A stretch of 64,000 nucleotides of DNA from Cymbidium sinense (Eukaryota; Streptophyta; Magnoliopsida; Asparagales; Orchidaceae). The DNA lies in assembly GCA_021442155.1 (NCBI GenBank), contig CM038218.1, forward strand, positions 62,866,474 to 62,930,473, written 5' to 3'. This document shows, piece after piece, positions 11,930 to 22,608 of this stretch. Both the position numbers and the translations under genes were made by a program. Each line of letters opens with the position of its first letter. Position 1 is the first letter of the stretch. Below the pieces are notes generated by a model that was not told the origin of the DNA, searched no databases, and was given only the letters and a program-made list of their open reading frames with translations.

Positions 11930-12671
11930 AATTTTACAGATTAATAACCTCGTGAGTCAAATTTATCAAACTTTAAATTCTAATTCAAATTAGCATTCAA
12001 GCTCATATATTATATGAGCTCAAGCTCAAATTTGAAAAAACTCGACTTAATGGCTTATCGAATTACTCCTTAATATAGGACTTTTAAGTTAAACCCTGCC
12101 CCGTAGGAGAACATAACTGGCCCATTCATCAATTTTACTCATGGATCATAGTTGGCGGCATAGCACTCTAAGGCTCCGTTTGGCTAAGTTTTTCGGATTC
12201 TTAAAAAGTTGGTTTTAACGAGTTTCTTGTAGTTACATGTTGGTGAAAAGTTGATTTAAAAGTAGTGAACTGTTTGAATAAAAATAAACTTCCAAATTTA
12301 AGACCTGACGACCAACCTCATCATAATAGAGATAATACGATATTTTATAGTTTTAGATTTCTGAAGAATATCATATGTATGTATCATAATCTTATATTGA
12401 TGAAAAATAATTTTTACTGACCTCAATTTTTTTATTTTCTGTTATCTTTTTGTTTCTTTTTTGTTTTGTTTATATTTTGATTTGAAATAAAGTATGTTTT
12501 AGGATGATAGTTACTGTTGAAAATACTTAAAATATCAAAGATTGTTTTGAGTGTTTTTCAAAATAATGTGATTTATTTTCAAAAATAAAAAAATATTTTA
12601 GAAAATATACTGAACAAATATGCTATTAAAAATAATGAAAAAACATAAAAAAAAAATGATCCTAAATAAGC
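11930..12671. repeat. Degenerate inverted-repeat transposon sequence
   Basis: Two pieces are visible. At 11940-12065 there are GAGCTCAAGCTC-type motifs like those at the ends of the 60.9-63.5 kb element. At 12172 the sequence GGCTCCGTTTGG begins, a common hAT-type terminus in plants. About 500 bp on (12655-12671) there is a possible opposite end, CCTAAATAAGCCC. No target duplication could be matched, so boundaries are uncertain. Confidence 0.35.
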
Positions 12672-13197
12672 CCTTAGTGTACCTACTGCAACAGCCATGA
12701 ATATCAGTTGAGAACCATAAGCAGGTATGAACAGAGAAGACAAATTTACTAAGCTTTATTCCATCATGCAATCATTAAAGCGAAAACAAGAAATCTGGGG
12801 ATATGAATGGCGAATTATAGTCACCGAGCAATTCTTAGCAGTAATAATATATTATGATTGAAGTTAATTTTGATAACTACTTATTACAGAGAACAAAACG
12901 ATTGAAAAACTTGAAAGAAGTGAATAAATATTATACACCTATTTTAAATGTGAATTTTAGCTGAAACATGCAAGCACTTCAATACACATACACAGAGACT
13001 ATTTTGTGCAAGAGCAGAGAGAGTGATTAGTCAAGTCAATCTGTTCTAAGAACTTAATAACATGAATTAAGCAACCAGGTGACTACAAGTTTCGGAAATT
13101 TCATTTTGAATTACCATTCAAAAATAGAACATAAAAGAGAAAGAATGTAATGGACTATACTGAATAAACAAAGCTATAACATAACTTTTCTACCTAC

Positions 13198-13373
13198 CCA
13201 TTCAATATCACGGCTGTGTCAAAGACGCCATGTCCTCTATGTACCATGTGATCATCTATCGGAAGAACCATCATGGATGGATCAAGAATAATTCCACCGA
13301 AGTAGCTTGAATACATAGCAGGGTAAGGATGCTCCTTTGCCGCATTCCATTTTGATTGTAGTTTTTCAATAAG
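13198..13373 (-). CDS. D-amino-acid transaminase-like PLP enzyme, exon 2
   Basis: A 176-nt exon from acceptor TGCTAG to donor GTAGGT, in phase 0 at its start and ending after two bases of a Gly codon. The peptide includes PAMYSS, GGIILDPSMMVLPIDD and DDHMVHRGHGVFDTA. This motif set is diagnostic of fold-type IV PLP aminotransferases of plants (the D-amino-acid transaminase / aminodeoxychorismate lyase-like group, chloroplast). DDHMVHRGHGVFD is the conserved N-terminal signature; the catalytic lysine lies in later exons. Reading through the donor gives an immediate stop, so splicing is required. The next exon (in relatives a YLYELD-type block) was not found down to 11.9 kb. The gene is probably a 5' fragment, although the exons seen are undamaged. 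Confidence 0.85.
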
Positions 13374-13916
13374 CTAGCAGATCATACCAGAGAAGAAGAA
13401 GCTAAGAATATGTGATGAAACATGAAAGTTGAAATCTACAGAACATTTGCTTCGATGAATAATGACGTCTATGGATATTGCCTCCCTTTCCCCCATCCAA
13501 AACAAAAAACAAAAGATGAACAAAGAACGTGGGAGGTTACCTTATCACTTCGATCAGCTAAATTATTTTAATTACAAAAAGCAAGACAAAGGTCTCTCTT
13601 GCCGATTCCATGAACAATACAAAATAAGTACTGCTGCGAATGGCTGAAACTCAGTAGAATCAAGATTCTCATTGTTCAAACAAAATCAAAATATTTCCAC
13701 AAAACAATTGCATTTATTTAACTTTAATCTACTAGAAAGCGCAATTTACATCAAAGAGCATACATTAATCTCAGAATTATAACTAAAACAAGACAGATCA
13801 AGAATATCCGTAACACTTGCTCCTTCATGGAAGAAAACGATGACAGAGACAAGGACAAGAGCAACTGCAACACTTGCCTTAGTGATGAACAGTCTTTAAA
13901 TTTCATTTAAATTTAC

Positions 13917-14084
13917 CTGGGCAGTAGAATAAACGGGGACGCTTATGCCGGCAGAGAGACCTGCTCGATAACAACAAAAAAAAGAGAAACACTTGGAACC
14001 TGTTTGACAATATGCAGGAGTGAGGAAAGAGAGATATTGGCGGCTTGCCTGGCTTGCCGTAAGCAGAGTGAGACGAACCGCCAT
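13917..14084 (-). CDS. D-amino-acid transaminase-like PLP enzyme, exon 1 (transit peptide)
   Basis: 56 codons from ATG (MAVRLTLLTASQASRQYLSF) to ...VPVYSTAQ, then donor GTAAAT in phase 0. Splicing to exon 2 gives VPVYSTAQLIEKL, matching the family's conserved VPVL...EV.ERLK block, which supports both exons. The first 45 residues are rich in Ser, Ala and Leu with few acidic residues, fitting a plastid transit peptide. Another ATG four bases upstream (14088) has a stronger context (GCCATGG) but reads out of frame with exon 2. The start used is therefore uncertain: either scanning leaks past it or the gene is decaying. Confidence 0.75.
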
Positions 14085-14259
14085 CCATGGCGATGGAACT
14101 GAGGGGATGTCGATGGCCGGAAGCGAGGTCTTTGAGTGTACGGGAGAGAAGAGGAGGCAGCGAAGAGAGTATGCTTATAGATCGCGGGAATGGGGGCAAT
14201 CACGACAATATTATTCCCAAAACGACGGTCTGTCGAGAAACGGAGGTAGGCGTTCGCGT

Positions 14260-14391
14260 TTTAAAACCGAGCGTAAACTCCGTTTTTAATTAAACGGAGT
14301 TTGCTAAAATCGGTATTCAAACACTTATAAAAAAAAAATATACCCACTTTTAAAAGCAAAAAGCACTAAATAAGCTTAAACAAACGGAGCC
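14260..14391. repeat. Inverted-repeat transposon end
   Basis: The segment contains the perfect palindromic pair AAACTCCGTTT and AAACGGAGTTT separated by 6 bp (near 14275-14305). It ends in CAAACGGAGCC (14381-14391), the reverse complement of the GGCTCCGTTTG terminus at 12172. The 8 bp outside the two termini do not match (CACTCTAA versus TAAATCAC), so I cannot prove they belong to one element. Confidence 0.4.
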
Positions 14392-14819
14392 TAAATCACT
14401 GCCTCTAAAGTTGAAAGTCGAAACTCTAGTTCGTTCTCCTTTCAAGGCAACACTCTCCTCTTTTCATGATAATCATCACTCGCCATCCAATGCTCTCCAT
14501 CTCTGGTTCTCTAAATCCAAGCGTCCACCTCCTCTTCTCCTCTATTTAGATGGAAGCTTTTTTCTCATTGTTGATTAGGAGCTTTGATTCACCTAGAGTT
14601 GAGAAGGCCGATAATGTGCTAATGTTTAGTTCGTATATGTTTTCATCTTCTATATAATTCTTTTCACTAAGAAATAATTAATGTGGAGTAATAATGTGGA
14701 TTCTTTGGAGATTTTTGAGTTTATTTGGTAATGTATTCCCAATAATGTGGTATCATCCCACATGTTCTGTTGAAGATATGTAATGAGCAATAGCAAATTG
14801 TTGCGAGTTTTCTTCGTCA
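14392..14819. other. No feature recognised
   Basis: AT-rich DNA with a pyrimidine-rich patch at 14430-14560. No ORF, repeat boundary or RNA gene is visible. Confidence 0.5.
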
Positions 14820-15240
14820 AGTACAAAATTTTAGTATTCCCGATTACGGGATTACAATATTGTATTTGAGAAATAAAAAAGATGAGAGTTTCAAAAAACG
14901 ACTATGTGATGGAAATGATTATCCGCGATAGTCGGCGACATGTAGACGGTGGTCGGCAATGATGATGATGAAATTCAAGATTCTTGCTTTTTTATAGTTC
15001 CCTCTTAGTTTTCTCCCAAATTTTTTTCTAGCTCTCTCCATTCTCATGACAAGAATATAGTCTTATTTATAGGATTCTAAGATGATCATTTTGGTAATTG
15101 TAGCCAAAATCTCAAAACATTCCATAGAATAGTTCATATTGGTTCCGTCAATCGTAGATAGATGTTTTAATTTGACTATTTGAATGACCTCCGATTTTGG
15201 TGATCTTGGATTCATTGTATTGGTCCCGTCGAGCTACTCA
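14820..15240 (-). mobile_element. LTR fragment, same family as 24.97-25.64 kb
   Basis: Landmarks occur here in the same order as in the copy at 25.1-25.56 kb: CGCGATAGTCGGC versus CGCGATGGTCGGC, a TCTTATTTATA block, AAAATCTCAAA and GATTTTGGTGATCTTGG-like sequence. On the minus strand the TATAAATAAGA block makes a plausible TATA box for LTR transcription. No internal coding sequence is attached, so it is a solo or truncated LTR. Confidence 0.6.
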
Positions 15241-15598
15241 ATTTGACTATAAGCACATCAAATTTATAAATTATTTGATCATTTAATTAATTTTATGAAG
15301 TCTTTGTGTATGTTTATTTGGACTCGATTTGACCCAATTTTGATGTTAACTCAACTAGCCAAGACGTTTAATTCAATTGCTTATATGTAATACTTTGAGA
15401 TTCGTGCTGGATTTGACAAATTTTAAAATAATATATCATTTAACCCCCTATTTTCCGAGGACAGATTTAATTTCATCCAGAAGTATTGTAAATTTAATAA
15501 ACCCCCTTGAGAAACATATTATTAAATTCACAATAATATTTTGTCTGTTATTATTATTATTTATATAAATTAACATTTATTTTATCTTATTATTACTA

Positions 15599-15603
<5 letters not shown>

Positions 15604-15631
<28 letters not shown>
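15604..15631. repeat. (TA)n microsatellite
   Basis: A short uninterrupted TA run in AT-rich intergenic DNA. Confidence 0.9.
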
Positions 15632-15635
<4 letters not shown>

Positions 15636-15796
15636 TATTTGTTTTCTATGAAGGGGGTCGGCGAACAATTTTTTTTTTGAACCGTCGTTGGCCAGTTTGA
15701 CGCCCTCTTTGGAGCTAGGGGCATCAATTATTTAGTTCAAATCTAAAAACCTAACACGTTATTTGGTCAGTTTGATTTTTTGGTTATTAAATGTAA

Positions 15797-16631
15797 ACTA
15801 TTTGATTTTCGATTCTGTTTAAAAAAAGAGATCAGTTAAATTGAATAAACTGAATAAATCAATACAGTTTTTTTTTTTTTTTTGGGGAAAAAATAAATCA
15901 ATACAGTTTAGAAATTAAATATAAGAATATAATTTTTATTATAAATGCTTAACTATTTATATAAATTAGTATTGATATGATACTTAAAATATTAGTAAAT
16001 ATCAATCTTGATGTTAAAAAAGTGATCAAGTAAGCGGTCAGTTATTTCTCAAAATATCCTAAAATTTGGGATATCGGTTAAATCCTAAATAGCTCTCTCT
16101 AAAGTGTTTATAATCGAATCGTCCGACGAGCGGTTCCAACAAGCCAAAGATCTTACAATTCGACTTCATTTGAGCATTCAAATGCACGAAATACATCATA
16201 TGATCAGAGTGCGGGTTTCGCGTATATTCTGAGCATTCCATCTATAAAAGCTCATTTCAAGAAGGAGAAGGAAGAGAGAGGAGAGTTCTAAAGATCCCAG
16301 CCTTGTCGTCTTTGCGGCATTCGTCACCACCGCGTGGCCGCCGCAGATACCGTGATCCGATCGTCGACCATTTGCCGATCATCACCAGACCACTATCGTG
16401 GGTCAGATACTTCGTCATTCGAGCCGCGTTGTTTCATGGCTGTTCTCATCTTCTGTTAATCTCGGAAGATCTTGTACTCGAAACAAACACATAGTACTAT
16501 TTGATTTTCGATTCTGTTTAAAAAAAGAGATCAGTTAAATTGAATAAATTGAATAAATCAATACAGTTTAGAAATTAAATATAAGAATATAATTTTTATT
16601 ATAAATGCTTAACTATTTATATAAATTAGTA
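15797..16631. repeat. Direct duplication flanking a 520-bp segment
   Basis: The block beginning ACTATTTGATTTTCG at 15797-15971 recurs at 16496-16631, nearly identical, running to ATAAATTAGTA in both. The first copy has an extra stretch of about 39 bp: a T-tract, then GGGGAAAA, bounded by the repeated AATAAATCAATACAGTTT. The segment between the copies (15972-16495) has a TATA-like CTATAAAAG at about 16241 followed by a GA-rich then GC-rich stretch. That looks like a promoter plus leader, as in an LTR or a small gene's 5' end. No ORF is convincing. Confidence 0.75.
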
Positions 16632-17277
16632 TATTTTTATTTATCTAAGAATTTTTAATATATAATATTTATTAAAATGTGCTTTAATTAATTAGTTTAA
16701 AAAAAAATTAAAATTTGTATCTCATTTTCATGTTATTTAGTTTAATTGAAAATCTAACTGAATAAATCAAATTATAGTTCAGTTCGATTTTTCACATTAT
16801 TTGGACGATTCAATTAGTTTGAGTTATTTGATTCAGTTTATTTGATTTCATAAATAATTCGACCGAATCGACTAAATACACACTTCTATTTGAGATCTAT
16901 ATAAAAATAAATATTTATCTCATCGATAATGAATAGAATGGTCCTGGTCAAAAGCCTCCTAGAAAAATGCCTCGCAATAATTCAAGATCTACTCATAGAA
17001 TTTGTTGAGTTTAACTCAAGAATCTTTGACAATACTCTTTCAATATTTCTCATTCATTCTAATGTATATCAGAAATGTGAGATAGGTTCTTGATGATTCT
17101 TCGATTTGAGATAAACTGTTCGACAAAAAGTTTAGTCAAATAGGCAGAGTTGAGAATGATCCCTTGAGGAGAAAAATAATCACGTACGGGCTTATCCTTT
17201 GAGAGTGATAGGAAAAACTTGACAGAATAAACATCGAGGGCCTATTGAATAAGAATAATAGTTTTATACTGATTAAT
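16632..17277. other. Degenerate repeat and AT-rich spacer
   Basis: 16740-16880 carries TTGATTCGG/CCGAATCGA-type strings resembling the ends of common plant TIR elements. The remainder, up to the chromovirus LTR, shows no gene. Confidence 0.4.
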
Positions 17278-17667
17278 TGTAATAACCGGAAAAAAAAATC
17301 AAAATGCACGCCGCTGGCTTACTGAAGGAAAGAAAAGAATACAAAGTCGGTTTTCCCAAAATACGAGAAGGAGAAAGGGGAGACTCTACATGTGTGCCCT
17401 GAGTGAGGCATCGTCGACGTCGACGATCAAGGAGAAGAAGGAGAAGCGGCCGACCCTGGCTACGTCATTGCCACAGCGTCGCGCATTGTACAGGAAGAAG
17501 AAGTGAGTTTCGTGCCCTAGCGAGTGAGCTCCACACCGTCGACCTTGAACGGAGCCGTGTGCAAGCAATCGAGAGGAGGGAAGGGAAGGCGCAAGCAACC
17601 AAGAGGAGGAGCCTGCGTGTGAGCGGGTAGAGCTGAGTGCGTGTCTTTCAACTTAGACAGCAAGAGG

Positions 17668-17674
<7 letters not shown>

Positions 17675-17732
<58 letters not shown>
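17675..17732. repeat. (TA)n microsatellite inside the 5' LTR
   Basis: About 29 TA units. The 3' LTR has only a short A-rich stretch at the same place, so the expansion followed insertion. Confidence 0.95.
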
Positions 17733-17734
<2 letters not shown>

Positions 17735-18097
17735 ATATTAATATAGTTAATTTAATTGAATTGTTAATTGTTATGTTATTAGATGATTTTTTTATGTCAT
17801 TTCAAGTTAACTTAGGGTTTATAATTCTAACATAGGGTTATAGATTTCAGTAAGGACTTTAAATTAGAATTAGGTAACATAAATTAAAATTTAGTTTAAG
17901 AATCATTTTAAGATCATTTCAAGAATAAATTTAAGAAAAATAAGGAAATGGGAGTATTAGATTTTAGGAACATATAAAGGAAATGTATTTATATTATCGT
18001 TAATTAGATTAGAATCATTTGGGGGTATGATAATCAATTAATGTTATATATTAAGTAACTTTAACTTAATATTTTATATTATAGGAATTGCAATTAA

Positions 18098-18418
18098 TGT
18101 TTGGTTGCAAATAAAGTGAGGATTCGTTCACTAATAGTAAAATGTTTGGTAGCAAGTAAAAAATGATTAATTTGTTTGAGGTATTTCAAATACATAGATA
18201 GAGATTTGATTTTGCTAATCCGGCGAATTCAATCTACGATAAAGTGATGAAACGCATTATAGATGCCCATATAGATGCCGTATGCCGCCAGCCGTGGTAG
18301 CCGGATTCATAATGCGCCAGTTGCGTATTTTTGCTGCTATGGAGCCATGCTTGCCGCCGATATGAGTAAGACCGTAGTAGGCGTCCACACATAATTTATT
18401 TACGCATTCAACCAAACA
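18098..18418. mobile_element. Putative MITE in the 5' LTR
   Basis: Present in the 5' LTR and absent from the 3' LTR at the matching site (CAATTAA then GGAAG). Ends TGTTTGGTTG (18098-18107) and CAACCAAACA (18409-18418) are perfect 10-bp inverted repeats. About 90 bp after the second end are also absent from the other LTR, so either the boundary is wrong or the 3' LTR has a deletion. No target duplication was recognised. No transposase is encoded. Confidence 0.55.
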
Positions 18419-19526
18419 AAAAAAATCAAAGTCGTGTTGTAAATTGAACAAACAACTATAAAGTATATAAATTCCTTTGATTCTTGATTCTAAATATAGG
18501 ACAATGAAGGAAGGAATCATTAAAGAAAAGTAAAGCTGAGTTAAAGTGGGTAATTATGTTCATATTTATGGAAAAAATGTCTTTACTTCCTGATGAAATC
18601 ATGTTTAGATGATTTTGACTTTTCCTATCGCCATTGTGATGATTTTCTTGCTTTATATAAATTGTGAATAGTTCTTTCTTTTTCATGTTGATAATACCAC
18701 GAATCTTGCGTCATATACAGATTCATTTTATAAAGCTCATTGATTTCTATAGTTATGAATTAATGTCATAGTGATATGATTGTATGAATGTATGTTGAAA
18801 ATGAGTTCACTAATTGTTGTAATCCAAATATGATTCAAGGAGAAATTGACAAATGGTAAAGGTAATGGATACTCATCCTTTGGATGAGTATAGACGATGA
18901 CTCATGAATGGTGATAAAAGTAAAGGTAAAACTAAAAAAATCCATATCTCGCTAAATGTTTATGTATATGTGATATACTATCTAAATGTTTATGCATACC
19001 TCACATATGATTGATTGTTTGAGCAGATTATTTTCTTTTATGTACCTGTGACAACGAGAAAATTGGCGTATCTTAGTTTCTTTTCTTGTTTTATAGTGTA
19101 ATAGCATAATTGACCTTTATATATTCAATTGTTAGTTGTTTAATCTTTTTTGTAATAATCTTAATTAAATAGTGATAGAAAAAAGTCGTTTATGTATAGA
19201 GGACTGGGAGATAGGTATTTATGTCAAAATTATGTTGAGTTATGTTAAAGTGTATTTTTCCTGAATCTGTATTAGAACATTTATGTATGGACAGATTTTT
19301 AAATCATTGTGGATTGTAGTGGCTCTATTATGATTGTATAGTTGGAGACTTTAAATTTATGTTGAAATTGTTATAGAAATATTTTCTTTATGTCATCATT
19401 TGTTCGGTATTCCAAGCTCATAAGTGACAAAATTAATTATCGAGATTTGCATGTGATTATATTTAGGGATATAAGTATGATCATAATCAAAGAGCCATTA
19501 GGAAGATGATAAATTTTATGAAGAGA

Positions 19527-22500
19527 TTTGATGTGATTTTAGGAATGGATTTATCTAAACATTATCTATTATAGATTGTTATAAAAGATAATCAAATTCA
19601 ATATTCACGAAAAGAAGAATTCAAATTAAATTGGCATAAATGAGTATTAACTATGATGGTGTCTTGCTTAAAAGTTTAAAAGATACAAAATATGAAGGTT
19701 TCTTGCTCAAATTATCGATGTTACTAAAGGGTAAAGAAGAGATTGTAGTAAAAGAGTATCCAAAAGTTTTTTTAGATGATTTACCAGGTTTACCTCCAAT
19801 CGAGAGAGATCTCTATTGATTTAATTGTGCAAAACACAGAGACCATATAGAATGACTCAAAATTACAAGAGTTGAAGAATCAAGCAAGAATTATTAGAGA
19901 AGGGATTTATCGCTAGTACATCTCCTTGGGGAGCTCTGTATTATTTGTGAAGAAGAGGGAGCTTAAGGCTATGCATCGATTATAGAGAACTTAACAAACT
20001 CACCTTGAAGAATAAATATCCCTTACCCATAATTGATGATCTCTTTGACCAACTAGAAGGAGCTTTATTATTTTCAAAGATTGATTTAAGATCAGGTTAT
20101 CATCAGTTGAGAATCAAAGAAGAAGATATACCAAAGACTGCATTCAGTACAAGGTATGGGCATTATGAGTTTGTGGTGATGCCTTTTGGCTAACAAATGC
20201 TCCAGCTGTATTTATGGATCTCATGAATAGAATCTTTAAACCATTTTTAGATTCATTTGTGATTGTATTCATAGATGATATTCTAATTTATTCTAGAGAT
20301 GAAACAGCTCATGAAAACCACCTTCACATTATTTTGCAAGCTTTGAAAGGAAATGAATTATATGCAAAATTTTCTAAGTGTAAATTTTGGTAAAATAGTA
20401 TCATATTCTTGGGGCACATGATTAGTAGTGAAGGGGTTTCAGTGGATCAGGATAAAGTCAGAGCAATAGCTGAATGACCCAGACCTACCACTATCACAGA
20501 AGTCAGAAGTTTCTTGGGGCTAGCAAGATATTATAGGAGATTTATTGAAGGGTTTTCACAGATTGCCATGCCACTATCGAGATTAACTCAGAAAGCAGTC
20601 AAGTTTGAATGGTCAGATCAGTGTGAAAAGGCTTTTCAAAAATTGAAGAATTATTTAATGATTGCACCAGTATTAACTATTCCATCAGAGACAGAAGGAT
20701 TTCAAATTTATAGTGATGCATCATTAAGAGGCTTGGGATGTGTACTTATGCAAAATGGAAGAGTGATTGCTTATGCTTCAAGGCAATTGAAAAATCATGA
20801 AAAGAACTATCCCACCCATGATCCGGAGTTAGCGGCGGTATATTTGGATTAAAAATTTGGAGATATTATTTATATAGAGTAAAGTGTGAAGTTTTCACTG
20901 ATCATCAAAGCTTGAAATATATCTTTACTCAGAAGGAGCTAAATTTAAGGCAAAGAAGATGGTTGGAACTCATCAAAGATTATGATTTAGATATTCAATA
21001 TCATCTAGGGAAGGCAAATGTAGTTGCTGATGCTTTGAGTAGAAAAATATCAAGTAATGCTTATTGGTTGATCTCTCATCAGGAGGAGTTGATTAAAGAT
21101 TTAGAAAAATTGAAAATTTTAATTATCAAATCTACAGATGATCATGCTTTATTATTGCTAAATCGATGGTATATAAATCAAATTTGAAAGACAAAATACG
21201 AGATGCTTTACCTCAATGGTGACTATCGAGAAAAATTTAGATTTGGTAAAGGTAAGTCATACAAAGATTTTGAAATCAATGAAGAGGATTATTGAAATAT
21301 CATAGAGTTTGCATTCCAAATATTGGAGATTTGAGAAAAGACATCTTACATGAAGCACATCATTCTAATTATACAATTCATCAGCGGTAGTAAAATATAT
21401 CAAGATCTTAAGAAAATATTTTGGTGGCGATGAAAAGAAGTGTAGAATTTGTCTCTAAATGTCAATCATGTCAGATGATTAAGGTTGAACATCAGAAGCC
21501 AAGTGGACTTTTCTGACCCTTCGATACACAGTGGAAATGGGGACGATATTGCTATGGATTTTGTGGTTGGCTTAGATCCGGAAGAGAGTGATGCTATTTG
21601 GGTTATTATTGATAGGTTGACTAAATCTGCGCACATACTATCAAATAATTTGATCTTGTTGAAAAACTAAGAAAATATGTTGATGAAATCTGAAGTTACA
21701 TGGTGTGCCAAAATCTATAGTGTCCGATAGGGATGGCGATTTACATCTAGATTGTGGAGAAAAATTCAAGAAGCTTTAGGTGCAAGCTTACTTTCGATCT
21801 TGCATTCCATCCTCGATGGCGGTCGAAGAATAATTCAAACACGGAAGATTTGTTGAGACTCGTTCTTGATTTGGAGGAAATTAGAAGTTCATTTGCCTTT
21901 GATTGAGTTTGCTTATAATAATAGTTTTCAAGCAAGTATTGGTATGACTCCCTATGAAGCATTGTATGGAAGAAAATGCAGAACACTGCTTTGTTGGGTG
22001 GAGATAGGTGAAAGAAGAATCATTGGTGCAGATGTAGTAGATGAAGCCACTGAAAAGATCTGATTGATCCGTGATAGATTAAAAGCTGTTCAAGATAGGT
22101 AGAGAAAATATTATGATGCTAAACATCGATCAGTAGAGTTTGAAGTGGGAGAATTTGTATTTCTTAAAGTCAACCCTATGAAAGGTATAAAATGATTTGG
22201 CAAAGTTGGAAAGTTGAGCCCACGCTATATTGGTCCATATGAAATCTTGGAAAGAATTGGAAAAGTGGCTTATAGGCTGGCTTTACCTTCTCACATGCAA
22301 GGAGTGCACAATGTGTTTCATATTTCTCTTACGAAAATATATTCGATGAAGCCAACAAGATTATTCGATCTATTGATATTCAACCCGATCTCACATTTGT
22401 GGAAGCAGGAAAAGAATTATAGATTATGATGTCAAGCATCTCGTGAATAGGAAATTCCATTTGTGTATCTTGTAAAACATGGATCGGTCGAGAAGTTACG

Positions 22501-22530
22501 TGGGAGAAGGAATCAATCAGAGCTTTATCC
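19527..22530 (+). pseudogene. Chromovirus pol remnant (PR-RT-RH-IN-chromodomain)
   Basis: Degenerate polyprotein read in shifting frames. Protease: FDVILGMD at 19527. [40 protein letters not shown], and the catalytic FIDDILIYS near 20270. RNase [32 protein letters not shown] (20514-20852), then ADALSRK near 21030. Integrase: zinc-finger H...H near 21350 and CQSCQ near 21465, MDFVVGL, VIIDRLTKSAH (21550-21640), then EFAYNNSFQASIGMTPYEA (21900-21960). C-terminus: YIGPYEILERIGKVAYRL, HNVFH, then a chromodomain-like tail to about 22530. Many internal stops exist, so it cannot be functional. Confidence 0.9.
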
Positions 22531-22595
22531 TCAATTGTTTAATTAAAGGTATGTGTATTTTATTAATGTCATTTAATTTCGAGGATAAGTTTTAT

Positions 22596-22608
22596 AAGAG
22601 GGAGAGAT
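22596..22608 (+). other. Polypurine tract of the chromovirus
   Basis: AAGAGGGAGAGAT directly abuts the TG of the 3' LTR. Plus-strand priming occurs at such tracts in LTR retroelements, which confirms the element's orientation. Confidence 0.8.

Larger units (their letters stand above)
17278..19419 (+). repeat. Chromovirus 5' LTR
   Basis: Aligns along its length with 22609-24333. Differences are a (TA)n expansion at about 17675-17732 and an extra block of about 410 bp at 18098-18507. Near the 3' end, TTCGGTATTCCAAGCTC resembles a decayed methionine-tRNA primer site, but the matching string in the 3' LTR argues it is still LTR. Open frames in the GC-rich 17386-17640 part are not genes: the 3' LTR counterpart is disrupted differently. 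Confidence 0.85.

Noticed and set aside
14020..14293. Plus-strand open frames of 68-89 residues opposite the transaminase exon 1
   Set aside because: Antisense to the 5' leader and transit-peptide exon; composition is basic and repetitive, with no family motif.
12164..14399. Proven Pack-type transposon around the transaminase exons
   Set aside because: The termini match, but the 8 bp outside them (CACTCTAA and TAAATCAC) do not form a target duplication, so it is kept only as a hypothesis.
15797..16631. TRIM element with 136-bp terminal repeats
   Set aside because: The duplicated blocks do not begin TG or end CA, and no primer site or polypurine tract is visible inside.
17386..17835. Arginine-rich and Tyr-Ile-repeat open frames
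   Set aside because: They lie in the chromovirus LTR; the first is a GC-rich U3 by-product and the second translates a (TA)n run.
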